In this document: positions 8,036-15,598 of the stretch, piece after piece
Layout of the letters: the number at the start of each line of letters is the position of its first letter
How positions within the stretch are numbered: the first letter of the stretch is position 1
NCBI GenBank assembly: GCA_023667165.1
Contig: JAMPAO010000016.1
Coordinates: forward strand, 1 to 31,631
Reading direction: 5' to 3'
DNA from: Ruminococcus sp.
GTDB taxonomy: Bacteria > Bacillota > Clostridia > Oscillospirales > Ruminococcaceae
DNA: 31,631 nucleotides
The notes under the pieces: model-generated
The model's database searches: none
What the model was told of the DNA's origin: nothing
What the model saw: the letters and a program-made list of their open reading frames with translations, nothing else
Position numbers and translations under genes: made by a program

Positions 8036-8578
8036 ATGAAAATTGAACGCATGGGCAAAAGCGTGGTAAAAGTCACTATAAGAGGCTGCGAGCTTGACGA
8101 AATGGGACTTACCTATGAGGATATTACGGCGGAAAGTCCCCTGACGGCGGCTCTTGTATCAAATCTTATAGGGAAGCTCTACCCGTCCGAAACGGGCAAG
8201 CCGAAGCTGAACATCGAGATATTCCCCGCCGCGGATTCGGGCTGCGTTATGCGGATATCTCCGAGAACGCAGCAGAAAAATATTTTCAAGATAATCATTA
8301 CGGTAAATTCCGTGGAAAACCTTTTCAAGGTCCGCGGCAAGCTTGCGGACTGCGGTATTTCCTCGCCCGAAAGCTGCCTTACCGCTCAGCGGGACTGCCT
8401 GCGGATCACCGCCGATATACCCATGAGCATGATACGGATATGCGACGAGATCAAGGCGTTTTCAAACGTGTTCCCCGCCGACGGCGCGGCTTTATCCTAT
8501 ATTTTTGAACACGGAGAGGTCGTTTTCACGAAAAACGCCCTGTCGCGGCTCGGAGAGCTTACCGCCGTTCCGAGATAG
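8036..8578 (+). CDS. MecA-like adaptor protein
   Basis: 180 residues. The N-terminus MKIERMGKSVVKVTIRGCEL matches the opening of MecA adaptors, which deliver substrates such as ComK to the ClpC-ClpP protease, and is followed by LTYEDIT and a helix ending LIGKLY. The C-terminal half has strand-rich segments with a FKIIITVNSVENLFKVRGKL helix and an ALSYIFEHGEVVF strand, consistent with the ClpC-binding domain. It is shorter than Bacillus MecA (about 218 residues), mainly in the linker. It is the only plus-strand gene in this stretch, divergent from the glycosidase-like gene and convergent with rpe. Its leader contains the alternative hairpins described at 7985-8035. Family placement is likely but rests on modest similarity. 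Confidence 0.6.
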   Translation: MKIERMGKSVVKVTIRGCELDEMGLTYEDITAESPLTAALVSNLIGKLYPSETGKPKLNIEIFPAADSGCVMRISPRTQQKNIFKIIITVNSVENLFKVRGKLADCGISSPESCLTAQRDCLRITADIPMSMIRICDEIKAFSNVFPADGAALSYIFEHGEVVFTKNALSRLGELTAVPR

Positions 8579-8596
8579 AACGCGGACGTCTGCGTT
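8579..8596. terminator. Possible shared hairpin between convergent mecA-like gene and rpe
   Basis: AACGCGGAC and GTCTGCGTT form a near-perfect palindrome filling the 16-base gap between the two convergent stop codons. It lacks a T-run on either side, so it may limit read-through only weakly. Confidence 0.3.
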
Positions 8597-9239
8597 ACCT
8601 CAAAGCCTCGCAGGCGGCTGTCATATCCTCCGCGCCGAACAGATACGAGCCTGCCACAAGGATATCCGCGCCCGCTTCCCTTGCAGCGGCTGCGGTCTGC
8701 ACGTTTATCCCTCCGTCGACCTGGATATGTACATTCAGGGAATTATTGTCAACATACCTGCGCAGCTCGCGCACCTTATCAAGGGTACCGCTTATAAAAC
8801 CCTGTCCCCCGAAACCCGGCTCTACCGTCATGACAAGCGCCATATCCGCTTTATCGAGATACGGAAGCAGCTTGCCGACGGGAGTTTCCGGCTTTACGGC
8901 TATCCCCGCTTTTTTGCCCTCCTCCTTTATGGCTGCCGCAGTTTCGGCGGGATCGGAAGCCGATTCGAGATGAAAGGTGATTATATCTGCGCCGCTTTGT
9001 GCGAACGCCTTTACATATTTAAGGGGATCTGTTATCATAAGATGAACATCTATCCACATATTTGTGTATTGTCTGACCGACTTCAGCACCGGCAGTCCGT
9101 AGCTGATATTATCGACAAAAACCCCGTCCATTACGTCAAAATGGACATGGTCGCAGCCGCTTGCCTTTATTCTGTCAAGCTCTTCCCCCAGTCTGCACAT
9201 ATCTGCGCTCAGTACGGACGCTGAAACTATTGTACTCAA
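8595..9239 (-). CDS. rpe: Ribulose-phosphate 3-epimerase
   Basis: Rpe interconverts ribulose-5-phosphate and xylulose-5-phosphate in the pentose phosphate pathway. The 214-residue TIM barrel has the family motifs: SASVLSADMCRLGEEL at the N-terminus, HFDVMDGVFVDN (metal and catalytic Asp), VDVHLMI, MTVEPGFGGQGF, IQVDGGIN (second catalytic Asp) and AGSYLFG. The start codon is TTG: no in-frame ATG precedes the conserved SASVLSAD strand, and a purine-rich AGGAACAGGG site precedes the TTG. A strong promoter lies about 110 bases upstream. It is convergent with the mecA-like gene. Confidence 0.95.
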   Translation of the reverse strand: MSTIVSASVLSADMCRLGEELDRIKASGCDHVHFDVMDGVFVDNISYGLPVLKSVRQYTNMWIDVHLMITDPLKYVKAFAQSGADIITFHLESASDPAETAAAIKEEGKKAGIAVKPETPVGKLLPYLDKADMALVMTVEPGFGGQGFISGTLDKVRELRRYVDNNSLNVHIQVDGGINVQTAAAAREAGADILVAGSYLFGAEDMTAACEALR

Positions 9240-9355
9240 AATTATCCCTGTTCCTTTCCGGATCTTATTGGTTCGCGGTAAATTTACGGTTTATTTTCAA
9301 AAAATTTACACTTTTTCTTAAATCAAGCTGTGAACCGAAGCAGCCTCACATATTA

Positions 9356-9384
9356 AGTATAAACCACATTTTCCCGCTCGTCAA
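9356..9384 (-). promoter_or_regulatory. Sigma-A promoter of rpe
   Basis: On the minus strand TTGACG (9379-9384) and TATACT (9356-9361) are spaced by 17 bases. The transcript would have a leader of roughly 110 bases in which I see no strong structure. The remainder of the 253-base rarA-rpe gap shows no gene. Confidence 0.75.
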
Positions 9385-9492
9385 TAGCAATTTTAAGCTG
9401 AATTTTTTTTCGCCGTTTCGACCATATTCGGAGTTTTGCCGGCAGGACATATTGTGCAAATTTATGCGAACAGAGCGTCCGGAAAAAGCCGT

Positions 9493-10791
9493 TCACTGTC
9501 TGCCGCCGCGTTTTTTCTCCTCCTCAAGGATATGCTTTCGGTAGGCAAGAGCCGCCTGCTCGGTCTTGTTTTCTCCGAAATTATAGTATATTCTGTCCTT
9601 TATGGGGTCGGGAAGATACTGCTGGGTCACGTAATGATTTGGGTAGTCATGGGGGTAGAGGTAGTTCTGACCTTTTACAAGCTCGTCCTTGCCGTCGCAG
9701 TGCTTATTTTGGAGATGACGTGGAAAATCGCCGCATTCCTTGGTGCGGACGTCTTCAAGCGCTGCGTCTATGGCAAGATATGCCGAATTGGATTTCGGCG
9801 CAGTGGCAAGGAGTATCACAGCGTCTGCCAACGGCAGCCGCGCCTCGGGCAGACCCAATTGCACGGCGCTGTCCACACATGCCTTTACAATTGGGATAAC
9901 CATGGGATAGGCAAGTCCCACATCTTCACAGGCAATGCACAGCAGACGTCTGGACAGGGAGATTATATCCCCTGCTTCGATAAGCCTTGCGGCATAGTGA
10001 ATGGCGGCGTTTTCGTCCGAGCCTCTTATGGATTTGTGCAGGGCAGAAAGGATATCGTAATGCATATCGCCGCTGCGGTCGTAGTTCATATTGCTGCGCT
10101 GGGTAAGGCTTTTGGCTTCCTCCAAGGTTATTTTTGCGGTTTCTCCGTCGTTTTCCGCGCCTAAAAAGCACAGCTCGCAGACGGTCACGGATTTGCGGAC
10201 ATCTCCCCCGCAGCCTCTTGAAATATGCTCGCACACTCCCTTTTCGGTCTGTATCTTTACCCCCGATTCCTCGGCCAATATGTTAAAGGCGCGGCGGCAG
10301 GCGGGAATAACGTCTTCCGCTGTTATGGGTTTGAACTCGAACACGGTGCAGCGGCTCAGTATGGCGTTATAGACATAGAAATAGGGGTTTTCTGTGGTGG
10401 AAGCTATGAGAGTCACCTGTCCGTTTTCGATATACTCCAGCAAAGACTGCTGCTGTTTTTTGTTAAGATACTGTATTTCATCGAGATACAGCAGCACGCC
10501 GCCAATACCGTCTATGGTGGATGTGTCGGCGATAACGTCCTTTATATCGGATATGCCCGCGGACGTCCCGTTCAGCTTATGGAGCTTCATTCCCGAATTT
10601 TCGGCGATTATCCGCGCAACAGTGGTCTTGCCCACGCCGGACGGACCGTAAAATATCATATTGGGGATATTTCCTCCGTCTATTATGCGGCGCAGGTATT
10701 TTCCTTTTTCAAGCAAATGCCGCTGCCCTACCACATCGTCAAGGGTACGGGGGCGTATTCTGTCAGCCAAAGGTGACGGCATTTTCTTCAC
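9493..10791 (-). CDS. rarA: Replication-associated recombination protein RarA (MgsA) AAA+ ATPase
   Basis: RarA is a clamp-loader-related ATPase that acts at stalled replication forks. The 432 residues begin MPSPLADRIRPRTLDDVVGQ, the family signature. Walker A is GPSGVGKT at 49-56, Walker B is LLYLDEIQYLN (D104, E105), sensor 1 is STTENPYF, and the SRC arginine-finger region follows. The C-terminal helical domain includes RRLLCIACEDVGLA and the oligomerisation end with YLPHDYPNHYV-like residues (LYPHDYPNHYV). Length and motif order are normal. The ribosome site AGGAG lies upstream. It stands between a decayed regulator gene and rpe, all on the minus strand, with a probable separate promoter for rpe. 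Confidence 0.95.
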   Translation of the reverse strand: MKKMPSPLADRIRPRTLDDVVGQRHLLEKGKYLRRIIDGGNIPNMIFYGPSGVGKTTVARIIAENSGMKLHKLNGTSAGISDIKDVIADTSTIDGIGGVLLYLDEIQYLNKKQQQSLLEYIENGQVTLIASTTENPYFYVYNAILSRCTVFEFKPITAEDVIPACRRAFNILAEESGVKIQTEKGVCEHISRGCGGDVRKSVTVCELCFLGAENDGETAKITLEEAKSLTQRSNMNYDRSGDMHYDILSALHKSIRGSDENAAIHYAARLIEAGDIISLSRRLLCIACEDVGLAYPMVIPIVKACVDSAVQLGLPEARLPLADAVILLATAPKSNSAYLAIDAALEDVRTKECGDFPRHLQNKHCDGKDELVKGQNYLYPHDYPNHYVTQQYLPDPIKDRIYYNFGENKTEQAALAYRKHILEEEKKRGGRQ

Positions 10792-10854
10792 TCCTAACTG
10801 CTATATAATAATTTCAATTTGAAAATGTATTTCCCGCAGGATCTGTTCGGGCTC

Positions 10855-11030
10855 TTACGCCGGCTCGCTTTCGGCGCTGTAATATCCATTTATAAGGATC
10901 AGGGGTTCATCTGTCACACGCTTAAAATCCATACCGTATTTTTTTGCATATACTTTACAAAGGTATCGGCATTTATGCAGTTCCCGAGCAGGTCTATTAT
11001 TTTACCGCAATAATGACAGCAATAACAATG
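10855..11030 (-). pseudogene. Frameshifted remnant of a Fur-family metalloregulator C-terminal domain
   Basis: Reading leftwards from about 11030, one frame gives HHCYCCHYCGKIIDLLG followed by a helix NADTFVKYMQ. A second frame continues KKYGMDFKRVTDEPLILINGYY to a TAA at 10855-10857. The two join smoothly if one base is restored in the run of seven T (plus strand, 10939-10945). The HH...CxxCGK.ID pattern, helix and final strands match the dimerisation domain of Fur/PerR/Zur regulators. The N-terminal winged helix is missing, no start codon is evident, and the usual second CxxC at the C-terminus is absent. It begins right after the lipoprotein stop codon. This is a decayed gene unless the homopolymer is a sequencing error. 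Confidence 0.5.
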
Positions 11031-11035
11031 GTGCG

Positions 11036-11527
11036 TTAATAGGAGGATATTCTCCAGCCGTTTTCGGTATGCTCAAAGATCGCTGTATTTTCATAGATAT
11101 CATCGGAGGAAACGGACGGCGTTTTGACTATTGCCTCGTTTTCGGCTGTTTTTTCATATGTATATTCCGCCGATCTGTCCGAGCCCTTGCTGCCTCCGGA
11201 GGTATATGCCGCTCCGTCGATATTTATCAGAGAACTATCCGAAAGAACGGCTTCGGCAAGGGCGGGAGAGCAGACCGCATTTACCTTGTCCGTCCATTCC
11301 TCCCATGTATCAATGCTTTCATCGGTTACTCTGTAATAGGTCATATCATTCTTTTGTACGGAGCTTTCGGGGTCAAAAACGGGACTTTCGTATTCTGTCA
11401 GCATAATAATCTCGTTATACTTATCCAGCAGATCTGTTATTTCCGCATCGGATATGCTTTCGGATTCGGATGAACATCCGCAAAGCAGCAATGAAACAGC
11501 CGCGCAAACTGTGAAAAGCTTTTTCAT
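11036..11527 (-). CDS. Small predicted lipoprotein
   Basis: 163 residues. The N-terminus MKKLFTVCAAVSLLLCGCSS has a signal peptide and a lipobox (LLCGC) with Cys18 as the lipidated residue. The mature part is acidic and carries WEEWTDKVNAVCSPALAEAVL, a central INIDGAAYTSGG segment and a C-terminal beta strand ending ENGWRISSY. This helix-then-strand layout is reminiscent of IseA-like (DL-endopeptidase inhibitor) proteins, but the similarity is too weak for a firm assignment. AAGGAG precedes the start. It lies downstream of glyA, separated by a hairpin, and directly before the Fur-family remnant. A role at the cell surface is all that the sequence supports. Confidence 0.7.
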   Translation of the reverse strand: MKKLFTVCAAVSLLLCGCSSESESISDAEITDLLDKYNEIIMLTEYESPVFDPESSVQKNDMTYYRVTDESIDTWEEWTDKVNAVCSPALAEAVLSDSSLINIDGAAYTSGGSKGSDRSAEYTYEKTAENEAIVKTPSVSSDDIYENTAIFEHTENGWRISSY

Positions 11528-11574
11528 AACATTAAACTCCTTGCATTTTCATTGTCATACAGAAAACAAGCAAG

Positions 11575-11600
11575 GGACAAAAGGCTTTGCGCCCTTGTCC
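11575..11600 (-). terminator. Probable terminator after glyA
   Basis: GGACAAGGG and CCTTTTGTCC pair around a short loop in the gap between the glyA stop and the lipoprotein start. Downstream on the minus strand is a T-rich stretch (CTTGCTTGTTTTC) rather than a clean T-run, so termination may be partial. Confidence 0.5.
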
Positions 11601-11620
11601 AATGCCTGTGTTTTTAGCTG

Positions 11621-12877
11621 TTACGCCTCGTAAAGAGGGTGATTTCCGCATATTTCCGTTACGCCCGCTCTTATCTCCTCCGCCTTGTTTTCGAAATCCT
11701 TGGCGGCAAGGTACATATACTCGGCGATCCTTTCCATATCCGAGGTATCAAGTCCTCTGGTGGTGACTGCCGGAGTTCCCACTCTTACGCCGCTTGTGAC
11801 AAACGGCTTCTGGGGGTCGTTGGGGATAGCGTTCTTGTTTACTGTGATATATACCTCGTCAAGGCGGTGCTCGAACTCCTTGCCCGTTAGGTCGAAAGGA
11901 CGCAGATCAACAAGCATAAGGTGATTGTCCGTGCCGCCGGATACAAGGTCAAAGCCTCTGTCAAGAAGTCCTTTTGCAAGAGCTTTTGCATTGGCAACCA
12001 CGGCTTTGCCGTACTCCTTGAATTCGGGTCTCAGAGCCTCGCCGAAGCAAACCGCTTTTCCCGCGATGACGTGCATGAGAGGTCCGCCCTGTATTCCCGG
12101 GAATATGGCTTTGTTTATCTTCTTGGCAAGCTCCTCGTCGTTGGTGAGGATAAGTCCGCCTCTGGGGCCTCTCAGGGTTTTATGGGTGGTGGTGGTGGTT
12201 ATGTCCGCATAGGGTACGGGCGAGGGGTGGACTCCAGCCGCCACAAGTCCCGCTATATGAGCCATATCCACCATAAGCAGCGCACCTACGCCGTGAGCTA
12301 TCTCCGCAAGTCTGGGGAAATCGATCGTCCTGGGATATGCGGACGCTCCCGCTACGATAAGTTTAGGCTTATTCTCCTTTGCCATTGCTTCTACCTTGTC
12401 ATAGTCAATGGTTTCGTCCTCGCCTAAGCCGTAGGAAACAAAGTTGAAATATTTGCCGGACATATTTACGGGTGAACCGTGGGTAAGATGTCCGCCGTGG
12501 GCAAGGGACATTCCCATTACGGTATCCCCCGGCTCCAGGAGGGCGAAATATACCGCTGTGTTTGCCTGCGCTCCCGAATGAGCCTGTACATTGGCATACT
12601 GCGCTCCGAAAAGCTTTTTCGCTCTTTCTATCGCTATGTTTTCAACGATATCGACGTCCTCGCAGCCGCCGTAATAGCGTTTTCCGGGGTATCCCTCGGC
12701 ATATTTGTTGGTAAGCACGCTGCCCATGGCAGCCATTACCGCGGGAGAAACGATATTCTCGCTGGCGATAAGCTCAAGGTTGCGCTTCTGCCTTGCAAGC
12801 TCCAGACCCATTGCCTCTCCCACCTCGGGGTCGGCGGCGGTCACAAATCCTACGGTATCAATAATATTCTCGTACAT
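11621..12877 (-). CDS. glyA: Serine hydroxymethyltransferase
   Basis: GlyA converts serine and tetrahydrofolate to glycine and 5,10-methylene-tetrahydrofolate with PLP. The 418 residues show LELIASENIVSPAV at 35-48, the NKYAEGYPGKRYYGG motif, NVQAHSGAQAN, VDMAHIAGLVAAG and the PLP-lysine region TTTTTHKTLRGPRGG with Lys233. The C-terminal domain is complete, with the RVGTPAVTTRG motif. AAGGAG lies upstream of the ATG, and a good promoter lies at 12911-12939. It appears monocistronic, bounded by the rnf operon end upstream and a hairpin downstream. Confidence 0.97.
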   Translation of the reverse strand: MYENIIDTVGFVTAADPEVGEAMGLELARQKRNLELIASENIVSPAVMAAMGSVLTNKYAEGYPGKRYYGGCEDVDIVENIAIERAKKLFGAQYANVQAHSGAQANTAVYFALLEPGDTVMGMSLAHGGHLTHGSPVNMSGKYFNFVSYGLGEDETIDYDKVEAMAKENKPKLIVAGASAYPRTIDFPRLAEIAHGVGALLMVDMAHIAGLVAAGVHPSPVPYADITTTTTHKTLRGPRGGLILTNDEELAKKINKAIFPGIQGGPLMHVIAGKAVCFGEALRPEFKEYGKAVVANAKALAKGLLDRGFDLVSGGTDNHLMLVDLRPFDLTGKEFEHRLDEVYITVNKNAIPNDPQKPFVTSGVRVGTPAVTTRGLDTSDMERIAEYMYLAAKDFENKAEEIRAGVTEICGNHPLYEA

Positions 12878-12910
12878 GGCTTTCGCTCCTTATTTTTGAT
12901 TATGGTTACT

Positions 12911-12939
12911 ATTATACATTATTTTTCCGGAAATTGCAA
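12911..12939 (-). promoter_or_regulatory. Sigma-A promoter of glyA
   Basis: TTGCAA (12934-12939) and TATAAT (12911-12916) on the minus strand are spaced by 17 bases. It sits between rnfB and glyA, showing that glyA has its own promoter. Confidence 0.75.
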
Positions 12940-12985
12940 CAGCCTGCGGGAAATTTTTATCCGGTCCGCACGGCGGCTGCGAATA

Positions 12986-13780
12986 TTACCTATTGCAGCT
13001 AATGACCTTGGCAGGGCATTTCTCCGCGCATTTTCCGCAGGCGGTGCATTTTTCATAGTCTGTGACCGCTATATTGTCCTTTACATGGATGGCGTCGTAC
13101 TCGCACTGCTTTTCGCATATCTTACAGGCTATGCAGCCGCTTTGGCACACTGCGCGGACGGCTTTGCCGCCGTCCCGGGAGCTGCACAGCACGTCGGCGC
13201 GGTTTTCCGAGCTTCTCAGGTCTATGATATCGTTGGGGCATACCTCGGCGCACAGTCCGCAGCCTATGCATTTTATCGGATCGACGCGGGCAAGTCCGTT
13301 ATCTGTTGAGATCGCGCCGGAGGGACAGACCTCGGCGCAGTCGCCCAGTCCTATGCAGCCGTATTTGCAGCTCCACGGTCCTCCGTAATACTGTTTGGCG
13401 TTTCGGCAGGTACCGTAGCCGCTGAAAGAGAAATCCTTTTTTTCGGTTTCGCAGGTACCCGAACAGCGGACTACGGCGGTGACTCTCTCGGCGGTTTCCT
13501 CCGCCGTTCCCATTATATCCGCTATCCTTGACGCGGCTTCGCTGCCGCCGGGTTTACACAGGTTAGTTTTTTCTCCGTTTTCAACGATCGCCCTTGCATA
13601 GTCGGAGCAGCCCGAAAATCCGCAGGCTCCGCAGTTGATCTGAGGCAGCGCCCCGTTTACCGTTTCTATACGTTCGTCCGTTTTGACGGCGAATATCCTT
13701 GACGCCGCCGTCAGCAGTATGCCCGCAAGTATTCCCAGCGCGGCGAATATCAACACGGGCAGAATATATGCTTCAAACAT
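12986..13780 (-). CDS. rnfB: Rnf complex subunit RnfB (iron-sulfur electron entry subunit)
   Basis: RnfB is the ferredoxin-facing subunit of the Rnf ion pump. The 264 residues start with one membrane helix (about 5-28). The [4Fe-4S] motif NCGACGFSGCSDYA with a distal C follows, and then a series of ferredoxin-type cysteine sets: CKYGCIGLGDCAEVCP, CIGCGLCAEVCP, CQSGCIACKICEKQC and CTACGKCAEKCP. This is the multi-cluster form usual in Clostridia. It is the last gene of the operon, as in other C-D-G-E-A-B type clusters, 21 bases after rnfA, with GAAAGGAGAGGA upstream of the start. All expected cysteines appear to be present. Confidence 0.95.
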   Translation of the reverse strand: MFEAYILPVLIFAALGILAGILLTAASRIFAVKTDERIETVNGALPQINCGACGFSGCSDYARAIVENGEKTNLCKPGGSEAASRIADIMGTAEETAERVTAVVRCSGTCETEKKDFSFSGYGTCRNAKQYYGGPWSCKYGCIGLGDCAEVCPSGAISTDNGLARVDPIKCIGCGLCAEVCPNDIIDLRSSENRADVLCSSRDGGKAVRAVCQSGCIACKICEKQCEYDAIHVKDNIAVTDYEKCTACGKCAEKCPAKVISCNR

Positions 13781-13801
13781 TTTGCGTCCTCTCCTTTCAC
13801 G

Positions 13802-14392
13802 TCACCCGAATATTCCCTCTACCATTCCCGCAAAACCCATAAAGCTGACGGAAACCACGGAGGCGGCTATAAGAGTGGCAGGCACTCCTTTGAATGTTTC
13901 GGGGACGTCGGCTTTATCCACTCTTGAACGTACCCCGCTGAATATCAGCAGGGCAAGGGTGAAGCCAAGTCCGGCTCCCAGAGCGTCCGTTAAGGACTGA
14001 CCGAAAGTATAGCCGTTGTCGATATTAAGGATAGTTACGCCGAGAACCGCACAGTTGGTGGTTATAAGCGGCAGATAAACTCCCAGAGATCCGTAGAGGG
14101 CGGGAAGCTTCTTTTTCATTATCATCTCCGTTAGCTGCACAAAAAGGGCGATGATCAGAATAAAAGCCACTGTTTTCAGATATTCAAGACCGTACGGAAA
14201 AAGCAGCAGAGTGTATATGGGATAAGTGCACAGGGAGGCGCAGACCATTACAAATGTGACCGCCGCTCCCATTCCCATGGCGCTGTCGGTTTTTTTGGAC
14301 ACTCCGAGAAAAGGGCATATTCCCATGAATTTCGACAGGACAAAGTTATCTGTGAGCATGGCGCTGAAAAGGATAACAAGCATCTGCTTCAT
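13802..14392 (-). CDS. rnfA: Rnf complex membrane subunit RnfA
   Basis: A 196-residue integral membrane protein with six predicted helices, paralogous to RnfE. Together RnfA and RnfE form the core that binds an iron-sulfur centre within the membrane. Family marks include LTDNFVLSKFMGICPFLGVS near the N-terminus with its Cys, and ITTNCAVLG in the middle with the second conserved Cys. The start overlaps the rnfE stop by four bases (ATGA), implying translational coupling. Confidence 0.95.
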   Translation of the reverse strand: MKQMLVILFSAMLTDNFVLSKFMGICPFLGVSKKTDSAMGMGAAVTFVMVCASLCTYPIYTLLLFPYGLEYLKTVAFILIIALFVQLTEMIMKKKLPALYGSLGVYLPLITTNCAVLGVTILNIDNGYTFGQSLTDALGAGLGFTLALLIFSGVRSRVDKADVPETFKGVPATLIAASVVSVSFMGFAGMVEGIFG

Positions 14393-15063
14393 GCCTTCGC
14401 CTCCTTTTCCGCATTGCAGCCGGCGCAGCCTTCGGCGTTGGGGCAGCCTTGGCAGCCTGCAGCTTCGGGAGGCTTTCTGTCTGCGATCCTATTTACGGCG
14501 GCTATGATACAGCCGAGAACGAAAAAGCCTCCTGCGGGCATTATGAATACGGTCATGGTCTGAGGGATATGCAGGTCGAAACCCAGCCACTTTCCCGTTC
14601 CCATTATCTCGCGCACGCTTCCCATCAGAAAAAGGGCAAGGGTAAAGCCTGCGCCCATTCCCAATCCGTCAAGGACGGAGGGCAGGAGTTTGTTCTTTGA
14701 AGCAAACGCCTCCGCTCTGCCGAGAATTATGCAGTTTACCGTTATAAGAGAAAGGAACAGACCCAGACTGTCGTACAGATCGGGCAGATAGCCTTTCATA
14801 AGGAACTCGATAAGGGTAACAAAGGACGCTATTATAACTATGAAACAGGGCAGCCGCACGGCTTTCGGTATGACGTTTTTCAGCAGCGATATGACCGCGT
14901 TGGAACAGACAAGGACAAAAGTCGTGGCAAGTCCCATTCCAAGACCGTTTTCCGCCATTGTGGTGACTGCAAGGGTGGGACACATCCCCAGCAGAGTAAC
15001 AAGGGTGGGATTTTCCTTGATTATTCCCTTGGTAAGCTCATGAAGATATCCTTTATCAGCCAT
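14389..15063 (-). CDS. rnfE: Rnf complex membrane subunit RnfE
   Basis: A 224-residue membrane protein, six predicted helices, inverted-topology partner of RnfA. The N-terminus has KENPTLVTLLGMCPTLAV and the middle LITVNCIILGRAEAFA, each with the conserved Cys that in NqrD/E-type proteins ligates a shared Fe centre. It has an unusual cysteine-rich tail, EAAGCQGCPNAEGCAGCNAE, beyond the core, with four to five Cys that could bind another metal or be redox-active. The start overlaps the end of rnfG by eight bases and has AAAGGAGAGG upstream; the end overlaps rnfA by four bases. Confidence 0.95.
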   Translation of the reverse strand: MADKGYLHELTKGIIKENPTLVTLLGMCPTLAVTTMAENGLGMGLATTFVLVCSNAVISLLKNVIPKAVRLPCFIVIIASFVTLIEFLMKGYLPDLYDSLGLFLSLITVNCIILGRAEAFASKNKLLPSVLDGLGMGAGFTLALFLMGSVREIMGTGKWLGFDLHIPQTMTVFIMPAGGFFVLGCIIAAVNRIADRKPPEAAGCQGCPNAEGCAGCNAEKEAKA

Positions 15064-15598
15064 CTCGGTCCTCTCCTTTCAGCCGCCCGTATGCGCTTAG
15101 GGCGGTTTTTACGGCGTTTTTCATTCCCTTTGAGGAATAGGACGCTCCGGTTATATTATCCACCTGAAAATCACTGTCGGATATTCCTTTGAATTTATCG
15201 AGAAAATCCTTTTCGGCGACCTTTGTGCCGAGTCCCGGAGTTTCCCCTACGGTAAGGACGGATATGCCGCACACCGATCCGCTTTCGTCAAAGCCTACAA
15301 GAAGATGAAGTCCTCCTTTTGAATAGCCGTCGGCGGTGATCTCAAAGGCGGTTTTCTCTCCGTTTGCGATAACGGACGTTACGCCCTCGTACTGCTTTAC
15401 GGTGCCGTCGTCGTTCATCAGCATTCGGAAATCGTCGGCGCTGCCGTACAGCTCGGAAAGTCCCTCCGACAGCTTTTCGGTGATAACTCCCGTATTGTCG
15501 ACATATGTTGCGTTGTACGCCGCCGCCAGAAGAACGCAGGAAACCGTACAGACAAGGGTCAGCACAAGAGAGGGAAGTATCTTTTCTTTAGCGGTCAT
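15056..15598 (-). CDS. rnfG: Rnf complex subunit RnfG (covalent FMN subunit)
   Basis: RnfG is an extracytoplasmic flavoprotein subunit anchored by one N-terminal helix (about residues 8-28). The 180-residue protein has GETPGLGTKV near 118-126 and the flavinylation motif TGAS at 150-153 followed by YSS. In most relatives the acceptor is threonine in [ST]GAT; here the position is serine. FMN is attached by ApbE, encoded at the operon head. I chose the start at 15598, whose ATGA overlaps the rnfD stop and has GGAGGG at good spacing. A longer reading to 15646 adds a basic stretch without ribosome site. Confidence 0.93.
   Translation of the reverse strand: MTAKEKILPSLVLTLVCTVSCVLLAAAYNATYVDNTGVITEKLSEGLSELYGSADDFRMLMNDDGTVKQYEGVTSVIANGEKTAFEITADGYSKGGLHLLVGFDESGSVCGISVLTVGETPGLGTKVAEKDFLDKFKGISDSDFQVDNITGASYSSKGMKNAVKTALSAYGRLKGEDRDG

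Noticed and set aside
10819..11013. Small plus-strand open frame in the rarA-lipoprotein gap
   Set aside because: No ribosome site and no recognisable content. The opposite strand reads as a Fur-family remnant instead.
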